From contig CAYZMA010000011.1 in NCBI GenBank assembly GCA_964479405.1, forward strand, positions 1 to 25,840: 25,840 nt of DNA, written 5' to 3'. Under the pieces are notes generated by a model. The model saw nothing but the letters and a program-made list of their open reading frames with translations, searched no databases and was not told where the DNA came from. Both the position numbers and the translations under genes were made by a program. Below, in pieces: positions 20,892 to 25,840 of this stretch. This stretch comes from JAMCZU01 sp964479405 (GTDB lineage Bacteria; Patescibacteriota; UBA1384; UBA12157; JAENIV01). Within the stretch, counting starts at the first letter, position 1, and the number at the start of each line of letters is the position of its first letter.

Positions 20892-21572
20892 ATGAAAGCA
20901 ATGCTAGTGATCCTGATTTTCGTTTTCTCTATAGGAACCGCCTTTGCCGGTAGTGACCAGTCTGTTGGTCAAGTTGGAGGCAACTCTCAACAAGTCGTGG
21001 AATACCGGACATATCCGGTCTATCACGATACCACAGGTCGGACAGATGCCGACTTGACCGACCGCGAACTTCATTTCCTTTCAACGGTTCCGACAGCTGG
21101 TGGACTAAGGGATGCTGTAAGGGAAATGGTCCTCGCGAACGTTGTTCATGTTCCTGCCAGTAGTTGTGGAAACTACAGGCGTGGACAGGCGGTCCATTAC
21201 TGGTCAATATATCAGGCATGGACTGGTCCAGCAAAAGTCACGATACCTTTGATAAAAGGATCTCGTGGCGAGCGCGGTGAACAGGGACCACAAGGTCCAG
21301 TAGGTCCACAAGGACCAGCTGGACAAAGGACGATTATAAATAATTACAGCTTCGGCTGTCTAGCAACGCCGAGCTATCAGCTCGGTGGCGCGCAAGCACC
21401 AATTCTTTGTTCCACTGGCATTGCCAGTGTTGGCTGGAGTCCGGTATCGCGTATTAGTATGACTACTATCGCAATTGCTAAGGCGCCAACCAACATTGAT
21501 ATCGCTGTTTCTCAGCAACAGCAACAACAACAGCAACAGCAACAAGATCAGTCTGTTGTAATTGATCCTTAA
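20892..21572 (+). CDS. Secreted collagen-like protein with polyglutamine tail
   Basis: A 226-aa protein with a signal peptide (MKAMLVILIFVFSIGTAFA). A unique domain (about 25-115) is followed by seven Gly-X-Y triplets at 123-143 (GSRGERGEQGPQGPVGPQGP), a short collagen-like stalk rich in Pro and charged residues. A small domain with two cysteines follows, then a tail in which AVS is followed by 11 Gln (208-218) and DQSVVI. The Gln tract uses mixed CAG and CAA codons. AGGAGG (20878-20883), overlapping the end of the previous gene, serves as its Shine-Dalgarno site, so the two are coupled. Collagen-like stalks usually form trimers that project surface proteins; that role is inferred here. Confidence 0.8.
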   Translation: MKAMLVILIFVFSIGTAFAGSDQSVGQVGGNSQQVVEYRTYPVYHDTTGRTDADLTDRELHFLSTVPTAGGLRDAVREMVLANVVHVPASSCGNYRRGQAVHYWSIYQAWTGPAKVTIPLIKGSRGERGEQGPQGPVGPQGPAGQRTIINNYSFGCLATPSYQLGGAQAPILCSTGIASVGWSPVSRISMTTIAIAKAPTNIDIAVSQQQQQQQQQQQDQSVVIDP

Positions 21573-21600
21573 GTTGGGGAAGCGCCTCGACTGTCAATTC

Positions 21601-21688
21601 TCCCCGAGCCTGCGTGGCTCGGGGAACTTCTCAAGCTTTGAAGAAAAATTTTCAAAGTTTAAGTAAGTTAAGATATCCGCTCAAGCGG
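21601..21688. other. Hairpin-rich spacer between the collagen-like and polyQ genes
   Basis: CCCCGAGCC (21602-21610) pairs with GGCTCGGGG (21616-21624). CTTTGAA (21636-21642) pairs with TTCAAAG (21651-21657). CCGC-TCAA-GCGG spans 21677-21688. None is followed by a clean T-run, so they look like stability or regulatory elements between co-transcribed genes rather than full terminators. Confidence 0.5.
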
Positions 21689-21718
21689 AGGTCGAAAAAA
21701 ACTAGAAAAGGATTCATA

Positions 21719-22222
21719 ATGAAAACAATTTATTTAGGGTTAATTACCTTAGCTTTAGTTACTTTGCTTCCGGTTACTGCCAGTGCTATGTCTATTAGAG
21801 TTACGCAGAACCAACAGCAACAGCAACAACAGCAACAAAACCAAAATGTTGCAGTTAATACTAGTTCGAGTTCAAGCTCAAAAACTAATGTTAATGTTAA
21901 TCAGTCACAACAGCAACAGCAACAACAGCAACAGGGTCAGTCTGTGACTGTTGGAAAAACAACTCCTGTGCCAACTCCGTCAAATGGCGGACAACAGCAA
22001 CAGCAACAGCAAAATGGTCAACAGCAACAACAGCAACAGAGCCAGAGTCAGCCTCAAAAACAGACTCAGACTCAAACAACCACTCCATCTGAAACTGCCA
22101 AAACTTTGCCTTCGGCTGGTGTGGATGCCATGGTTCCTGTCGCCTTAGCTGGCTTGGGAACATCTGTCGCGTATTATATTAGACAGAAGAAACAATTATC
22201 AGCTTTATCTTTTTTAAACTAA
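21719..22222 (+). CDS. Secreted polyQ protein with sortase-like C-terminal tail
   Basis: A 167-aa protein when started at the ATG 21719, which has AAAAGGA just upstream; an in-frame ATG at 21614 lies in the hairpin spacer. The signal peptide is MKTIYLGLITLALVTLLPVTASA. The mature part is almost entirely low complexity: Q9 at 32-40, a Ser-rich linker, Q9 at 64-72, Q7 at 92-98, Q7 at 101-107 and a Thr/Gln segment. It ends TLPSAG (129-134), a hydrophobic stretch (about 137-153) and a basic RQKK, the order of a cell-wall sorting signal or a simple membrane anchor. The two Q9 tracts are framed by alternating Val/Asn residues like those around the Gln tract of the preceding protein. Function unknown; a surface adhesive or fibrous role is an inference. 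Confidence 0.82.
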   Translation: MKTIYLGLITLALVTLLPVTASAMSIRVTQNQQQQQQQQQNQNVAVNTSSSSSSKTNVNVNQSQQQQQQQQQGQSVTVGKTTPVPTPSNGGQQQQQQQNGQQQQQQQSQSQPQKQTQTQTTTPSETAKTLPSAGVDAMVPVALAGLGTSVAYYIRQKKQLSALSFLN

Positions 22223-22254
22223 AAGTTTATTAAAGTAAAAGTTCGTTAATTTAG

Positions 22255-22295
22255 AAAAAACCCGTTCAAATCGAAAGGCCCGAGCGGGTTTTTTC
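22255..22295 (+). terminator. Terminator of the secreted cluster
   Basis: AAAAAACCCG (22255-22264) pairs with CGGGTTTTTT (22285-22294), a 10-bp stem with a 20-nt loop. The stem ends in the T-run. The symmetrical A/T arms make it potentially bidirectional. Confidence 0.85.
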
Positions 22296-22312
22296 TTATA
22301 TAAAAAAGTAAC

Positions 22313-22350
22313 CAACCGTTGTTACACCTACGAGGTGTAACGAAGTGGTT
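22313..22350. repeat. REP-like palindrome, left copy at the RAYT gene
   Basis: GTTACACCT (22321-22329), ACG loop, AGGTGTAAC (22333-22341) form a 9-bp stem. Outer arms AACC and GGTT lie around it. The 38-bp unit matches 23048-23085 with a single mismatch (22318). Confidence 0.9.
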
Positions 22351-22356
22351 AGAACA

Positions 22357-22365
22357 TGTTATAAT
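22357..22365 (+). promoter_or_regulatory. Extended -10 promoter of the RAYT gene, leaderless type
   Basis: TGT followed by TATAAT (22360-22365), ending exactly 6 nt before the ATG at 22372. It begins 7 bp after the left palindrome. No Shine-Dalgarno site. Confidence 0.72.
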
Positions 22366-22371
22366 AAAATT

Positions 22372-23046
22372 ATGAAAAGCAATAATAAAGAAAATTGGTT
22401 GGTAAATGGCGGTGTTTATCATGTAATTAGTCGGAGTATTGCTAATTATCAAGTTTTTAATACTGATAATGACTATTTAAGAATGATTCAACTTTTACGC
22501 TTTTATCAAAGACAAAATCCACCAACTAAATATTCTCAGTTTTTAAGATCAGATAGCGCTCAAAACATGGGATTTAGTCAATATTTTAAGATGGTTCTTA
22601 AAGACTATGAAAAACTTGTTGAAATTATTGCTTACTGCCTAATGCCAAATCATATTCACTTAGTGTTAAAACAACTTCAGGATAAGGGAATATCTATTTT
22701 TATGAGTAATGTCTTAAATAGTTACACGCGATATTTTAACCTTCTTCATAAAAGAAAAGGGCCTCTGTGGGAAAGTCGCTTCAAACATATTTTAGTTGAA
22801 AAAGATGAACAATTATTACATCTAACGCGATATGTTCACTTGAATCCTTCTTCGGCTAATTTAGTTCAAAAGCCGGAGCTATGGAAGCCATCATCATATC
22901 TAGAATATATTAAACCGAGTATTGATCAGCTTACTTATCACGAAGATTTATTTGAAATGGATCCAAAGAATTATCAAAAATTTGTCAATGATCGTAAGGA
23001 TTATCAGCGACAATTATCAATTATAAAGAAGATAATTAGCCTCTAG
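22372..23046 (+). CDS. REP-associated tyrosine transposase (RAYT, Y1 HUH family)
   Basis: A 224-aa single-strand DNA transposase of the IS200-like family. The HUH motif is HIH at 94-96 in YCLMPNHIHLVLK. The helix NSYTRYFNLLHKRKGPLWESRFK (117-138) supplies the candidate nucleophile, Tyr118 or Tyr121. RYVHLNP (153-159) is the third family signature. It is complete and longer than minimal IS200 TnpA, as RAYTs are. The start at 22372 is preferred over an in-frame ATG at 22345 because the latter lies within the palindrome and ahead of the -10 box. RAYTs cleave single-stranded REP hairpins and are thought to spread them. Here the gene is bounded by two such hairpins. Confidence 0.93.
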   Translation: MKSNNKENWLVNGGVYHVISRSIANYQVFNTDNDYLRMIQLLRFYQRQNPPTKYSQFLRSDSAQNMGFSQYFKMVLKDYEKLVEIIAYCLMPNHIHLVLKQLQDKGISIFMSNVLNSYTRYFNLLHKRKGPLWESRFKHILVEKDEQLLHLTRYVHLNPSSANLVQKPELWKPSSYLEYIKPSIDQLTYHEDLFEMDPKNYQKFVNDRKDYQRQLSIIKKIISL

Positions 23047-23047
23047 T

Positions 23048-23085
23048 CAACCATTGTTACACCTACGAGGTGTAACGAAGTGGTT
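23048..23085. repeat. REP-like palindrome, right copy at the RAYT gene
   Basis: GTTACACCT (23056-23064), ACG loop (23065-23067), AGGTGTAAC (23068-23076), with outer AACCA and TGGTT arms. It begins 2 nt after the RAYT stop codon and ends 15 bp before the prfB promoter. Confidence 0.9.
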
Positions 23086-23100
23086 TAAACATCCGTAGAA

Positions 23101-23129
23101 TTGTAAAAATCTTATTTTTCAGGTATAAT
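23101..23129 (+). promoter_or_regulatory. Leaderless-type promoter of prfB-ybaB-pth-rplA
   Basis: TTGTAA (23101-23106), 17-bp spacer, TATAAT (23124-23129), ending exactly 6 nt before the prfB ATG at 23136. No Shine-Dalgarno site. Confidence 0.75.
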
Positions 23130-23135
23130 TAAATC

Positions 23136-24104
23136 ATGACAACGAAAGAAGAATTGGGTCAAATTTTAAAAATTGATGAAAAAAAAGAGAAAATTGCCAA
23201 ACTTCAGGCGGAAATGAACAATCCGTCATTTTGGAGTAATCAGCAAAAATCGCAAGATTTGATGCAGGAATTGTCAAGTTTGGGTAAAATTGTTCAGGAA
23301 TTTGAGCAAGCAGAAACTCCAGATCAACTTCACGAGTTAGAACTCAAGACCTTACTAAACGAAGATTACGATGAAAATAATGCTTTAATTTCCATCCATG
23401 CCGGCGCTGGCGGAACCGAAGCGCAAGATTGGGCCCAAATGCTCCTGCGGATGTTTGAACGATTTGCCGACCGTCGTGGTTTTTCCCACGAAATTTTAGA
23501 TGTTTCCTCCGGTGAAGAAGTCGGTATTAAATCGGCGACTTTAAAAATTTCTGGGCCTTATACTTTTGGATTACTAAAATCGGAAGCCGGTGTTCATCGT
23601 TTGGTTAGAATCTCACCCTACGATGCCGACAAAGCTCGTCACACCAGTTTTGCTTTAGTTGAAGTTATTCCGGAAATTAAAAACAATCAAGATATTAATA
23701 TTGATGAAAAAGATTTGCGAATTGATGTTTATCGTTCCGGCGGTCATGGTGGTCAAAGTGTTAATACCACCGATTCGGCGGTGCGCATTACCCATTTGCC
23801 GACGAGTATGGTGGTTTCTTGTCAGAATGAACGCTCGCAACTTCAGAATAAAGCGCAAGCGATGAAGATTTTACAATCTCGGCTTTTAGTTCTAAAATTA
23901 AAAGAGCAAAAAGATGAAACCACCAAATTGCGTGGAGAGCATTTATCAGCCGGTTGGGGCAATCAAATCCGTTCCTATGTTTTGCAACCCTACCAGCAAG
24001 TCAAAGATCATCGAACAGAAGTAACTTCTACTAATCCAACCGATGTTTTAAATGGCAATTTAGATTTATTTATTGAGAAATATCTTAAAAAAATGAAAGG
24101 ATAA
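23136..24104 (+). CDS. prfB: Peptide chain release factor 2 with shortened domain 1
   Basis: A 322-aa class I release factor that reads UGA/UAA and triggers peptide release. The GGQ motif is at 205-207 (RSGGHGGQSVN). The RF2 anticodon-recognition tripeptide, normally SPF, is SPY here (160-162, RISPYDADKARHTSF), which still separates it from RF1 (PxT). It is about 40 residues shorter than the usual 365: the start begins about 20 residues into the normal protein, and the coiled domain 1 before HAGAGGTEAQDWA lacks another 25 or so. No CTTTGA frameshift site is visible near the start, so the usual autoregulatory frameshift seems absent. Several genes here end in TGA, consistent with a working RF2. 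ybaB starts 1 nt after it. Confidence 0.94.
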   Translation: MTTKEELGQILKIDEKKEKIAKLQAEMNNPSFWSNQQKSQDLMQELSSLGKIVQEFEQAETPDQLHELELKTLLNEDYDENNALISIHAGAGGTEAQDWAQMLLRMFERFADRRGFSHEILDVSSGEEVGIKSATLKISGPYTFGLLKSEAGVHRLVRISPYDADKARHTSFALVEVIPEIKNNQDINIDEKDLRIDVYRSGGHGGQSVNTTDSAVRITHLPTSMVVSCQNERSQLQNKAQAMKILQSRLLVLKLKEQKDETTKLRGEHLSAGWGNQIRSYVLQPYQQVKDHRTEVTSTNPTDVLNGNLDLFIEKYLKKMKG

Positions 24105-24105
24105 A

Positions 24106-24405
24106 ATGTTAGACAAAGCAAAACAACTTTGGGAATTACAAAAAAAAGCCCGAGCCATTCAAAAAGATTTAAAAGACACCGAGGTAGAAGCCAAAGCCGC
24201 TTCTGGTCTAGTAACAGTTGTTTTTAACGGTGAACAACATATTCAATCAATTGAAATAGATCCGGAACTTTTAACCCCCGAAAGAAAAAAAGAATTGGAA
24301 AAAGCTCTGCAACAGGCAATATCAGAAGCTATTTCTCGCGTCCAAGCAATTGCATCTGAAAAAATGAAAGCTATTGCCGGCGACTTAAATATTCCCGGAA
24401 TGTAA
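24106..24405 (+). CDS. Nucleoid-associated protein, YbaB/EbfC family
   Basis: A 99-aa protein. The long N-terminal helix (KQLWELQKKARAIQKDLKDTEVEAKA), the central beta hairpin (GLVTVVFNGEQHIQSIEIDPELL) and the C-terminal helix (ALQQAISEAISRVQAIASEKMKAI) match YbaB/EbfC, a dimeric DNA-binding protein that coats and compacts DNA. The length is typical. In many bacteria it lies between dnaX and recR; here recR is 5.7 kb upstream in a different operon. It is separated by 1 nt from prfB and 3 nt from pth, so the genes form one transcription unit. Confidence 0.93.
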   Translation: MLDKAKQLWELQKKARAIQKDLKDTEVEAKAASGLVTVVFNGEQHIQSIEIDPELLTPERKKELEKALQQAISEAISRVQAIASEKMKAIAGDLNIPGM

Positions 24406-24408
24406 AAA

Positions 24409-24978
24409 ATGAAATTAATTATCGGGCTGGGCAATCCCGGTCAACAATATGAAGGCAATCGGCACAATGTTGGTTTTATGATTTTAGAAAAAATTGCCGA
24501 AAAAAAAGGTCTTACTTTTAATTTACAATCTGAATTTGAATCTAAAATAGCCGAGCTGGATATTGACGGTAAAGCAAAATTAATACAGCCCCAGACTTTT
24601 ATGAATGATTCCGGTCGGGCGGTGGTCAAAATTAAAAATTATTTTAAAATAAATTTGGAAAATATTTGGGTTGTCTCCGATGAAGTTGATTTGGCATTGG
24701 GTCAAATCAGGATTGGTTTAGGGGGTAGCAGCGCCGGTCATAAAGGAGTCCAATCAATTATTGATAACATTGGTGAACAGTTTTATCGCATTAGAATTGG
24801 GGTGGGTAGAAACGAAAAAATCTCAACCGAAAAATGGGTTTTACAAAATTTTAATAAAGATGAGATGGAAATTGTTTCTCAAGTTGTTGACAAGGTTGCT
24901 GACAAAATGTTAGAATCTTTAAGTAATAATTTAAAAGAAGAAAAGGAAATAATATGGGTACCCAAAGACCAGTCGTAA
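24409..24978 (+). CDS. pth: Peptidyl-tRNA hydrolase
   Basis: A 189-aa enzyme that recycles peptidyl-tRNA dropped from the ribosome. Signatures: LIIGLGNPGQQYEGNRHNVGF with the catalytic His19 and nearby Asn, QPQTFMNDSGRAV, VSDEVDLALGQIRI with the catalytic Asp, and GGSSAGHKGVQSIIDNIG. The length and domain are complete. It makes sense next to prfB, since both act at the end of translation. Its last 25 nt overlap the start of rplA in another frame. Confidence 0.96.
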   Translation: MKLIIGLGNPGQQYEGNRHNVGFMILEKIAEKKGLTFNLQSEFESKIAELDIDGKAKLIQPQTFMNDSGRAVVKIKNYFKINLENIWVVSDEVDLALGQIRIGLGGSSAGHKGVQSIIDNIGEQFYRIRIGVGRNEKISTEKWVLQNFNKDEMEIVSQVVDKVADKMLESLSNNLKEEKEIIWVPKDQS

Positions 24979-25802
24979 TTGGCGAAGAATTAACTGAAGA
25001 ATTAGGTGGACCAATATCTGAACATCACGGCAAAAAAAAGGAAGAAAAATCAAAGAAAAAAGATGTTCAAGAACAAATCAAAGAAGCCAGATACAAGAAA
25101 AACGAAGAGATGGAAGACAAAGAAACTGTAGAGGCAAAGTCTACTGAAGGTGATATTTTAAAGCCTAAAAAAGTAAAAATCGGTAAAGCCAAAACACGAT
25201 CTAAAAAATACAAAGAAGCACATGAACTAATTGATCCTAAAAAAATCTACGATTTTAGTGAAGCAGTTGAGCTTGTCAAAAAAACATCGCTTTCAAAATT
25301 TGATGGCAATGTGGAACTGCATGCTAGACTTTTGGCTAAAAATGGCAAGCCAGAAACTTTACGAGGCACTTTAAAATATCCTCATTTAACTGGTAAAAAA
25401 ATCACTGTAATTATTTTGGACGAAGCAAAGATTGCAGAAATTTTAGAAACTAAAAAAATTGATTTTGATATTGCTTTAGCCACTCCGGCTCTCATGGCTC
25501 AAGTTGGAAAATTGGCGCGTATTTTAGGACCGAAAGGCAAGATGCCTAATCCAAAATCAGGCACTATTACAGCCGATCCAGAAAAAACTAAAAAAGAATT
25601 AGAAGAAGGTATGACCGAATACAAAACTGATTCTTACGGTATTATTCATCAAATTATTGGTAAAGTTTCGGCTGATCCAAAAATTTTAGAAGAAAATTTC
25701 CGAGCAATCCTCGCCGTTTTACCAAAAGAAAAAATTACATCTCTACACATTTGCGCTACCATCGGCCCGTCAGTCAAAGTGAAGTGTGTCAAATTTAAGT
25801 AG
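24954..25802 (+). CDS. rplA: 50S ribosomal protein L1 (uL1) with lysine-rich extension
   Basis: A 282-aa protein of the ribosomal L1 stalk. The L1 domain starts around residue 75 (RSKKYKEAHELIDPKKIYDFSEAVELVK) and includes KFDGNVELHARL, ARILGPKGKMPNPKSGTI and TSLHICATIGPSVKVK. About 75 extra N-terminal residues are highly charged, with runs of Lys and Glu, and look disordered; such tails are known from L1 of some Microgenomates-type CPR bacteria. The start at 24954 lies inside pth and has AAAGGA upstream. It is separated from rplK by 12 kb, so the classical rplKA operon is broken. The stop TAG lies inside the terminal direct repeat. Confidence 0.93.
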   Translation: MGTQRPVVIGEELTEELGGPISEHHGKKKEEKSKKKDVQEQIKEARYKKNEEMEDKETVEAKSTEGDILKPKKVKIGKAKTRSKKYKEAHELIDPKKIYDFSEAVELVKKTSLSKFDGNVELHARLLAKNGKPETLRGTLKYPHLTGKKITVIILDEAKIAEILETKKIDFDIALATPALMAQVGKLARILGPKGKMPNPKSGTITADPEKTKKELEEGMTEYKTDSYGIIHQIIGKVSADPKILEENFRAILAVLPKEKITSLHICATIGPSVKVKCVKFK

Positions 25803-25840
25803 AAAGTTCCGCTTTTAACAAAGTAGAAAGTTCCTCTTTT
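25797..25840. repeat. 20-bp direct repeat at the window edge
   Basis: Bases 25797-25816 and 25821-25840 match over 20 bp with one mismatch (G/T at the 15th base), with a 24-bp period. The first copy includes the rplA stop codon. It may be the start of a longer tandem array that continues past the window. Confidence 0.6.

Larger units (their letters stand above)
22313..23085 (+). mobile_element. RAYT unit bounded by REP-like direct repeats
   Basis: One Y1 transposase gene lies between two 38-bp direct copies of the same palindromic unit, about 735 bp apart. This is the arrangement of a REPtron, a RAYT gene with its cognate REP sequences. Related palindromes at 13082-13112 and 14517-14547 would be the dispersed members. 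Confidence 0.8.

Noticed and set aside
21500..22060. CRISPR-like or microsatellite array in the CAG/CAA repeats
   Set aside because: There are no regular repeat-spacer units. The repeats are in frame, use mixed codons, and encode Gln within secreted proteins.
21360..22163. Minus-strand open frames with poly-Leu or Val/Ala repeats
   Set aside because: They are the complement of CAG/CAA glutamine tracts and have no start signals of their own.
22345..22371. Upstream ATG for the RAYT gene
   Set aside because: It lies inside the palindrome and before the -10 box. The ATG at 22372 gives the usual N-terminus.
23136..23240. Programmed frameshift site in prfB
   Set aside because: No in-frame early TGA or CTTTGA is present, and the frame is open from the ATG to the stop.

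Overview
The window looks like a chromosomal segment from an AT-rich member of the Candidate Phyla Radiation (Patescibacteria), possibly Microgenomates-like. The reasons are the very compact, overlapping genes, the shortened ribosomal protein L21, the RF2 with a reduced domain 1, the lysine-rich N-terminal extension on L1, and the four-helix-bundle and palindromic repeat elements. The lineage is an inference. UGA is used as an ordinary stop and RF2 is present, so the code is standard.

Layout. 1-1110: an orphan CopG-type antitoxin, two terminator-like hairpins, an unrecognised 147-aa gene with a leaderless-type promoter, and a short minus-strand structured RNA candidate with its own promoter. 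1150-6653: a type IV pilus/pseudopilin operon (pilin, prepilin peptidase, GspH-, PilW/GspJ-, GspK/PilX- and GspI/PilV-like minor pilins, a small secreted protein, a second pilin). It is broken up by three copies of one AT-rich repeat, one of which carries a four-helix-bundle gene. 6656-11199: rnhA with a palindromic repeat inserted inside its coding sequence, ileS with an altered HIGH signature (GVHH), and rodA. 11206-12842: consensus promoter, rplU-secE-nusG-rplK, terminator.

12806-14547: a minus-strand ~225-nt RNA candidate with a perfect consensus promoter and a terminator. It is followed by an unrecognised minus-strand gene whose protein is three repeats each ending in a Cys-Gly-Cys motif. 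That gene lies between two identical copies of a REP-like palindrome. 14569-19781: dprA-topA-recR-cysS, a tightly overlapping DNA-processing operon. 19770-22294: promoter, attenuator-like hairpin and a long structured leader, then three secreted proteins (an unknown, a collagen-like/polyQ protein, a polyQ protein with a sortase-like tail). These are visibly more G+C-rich than their neighbours. 22313-23085: a RAYT (Y1 HUH transposase) between two copies of the same REP-like palindrome family. 23101-25802: prfB-ybaB-pth-rplA, then a 20-bp repeat at the window edge.

How it fits together. Type IV pilus genes, dprA and recR would fit natural DNA uptake and recombination in a small dependent cell, although the pilus ATPases and platform are not in this window. 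Two accessory islands (the triple-repeat Cys protein and the secreted collagen/polyQ cluster) interrupt housekeeping operons, and both lie next to REP-like hairpins of the family that flanks the local transposase. Translation initiation seems to use two modes. Pilin, ribosomal and secreted genes have Shine-Dalgarno sites. Five other transcription units have a -10 box ending exactly 6 nt before the ATG, as expected for leaderless mRNAs. The features judged most novel are the two minus-strand RNAs, the triple CGC protein with its REP borders, the mirror-image polyQ cassettes, and the repeat inserted into rnhA.
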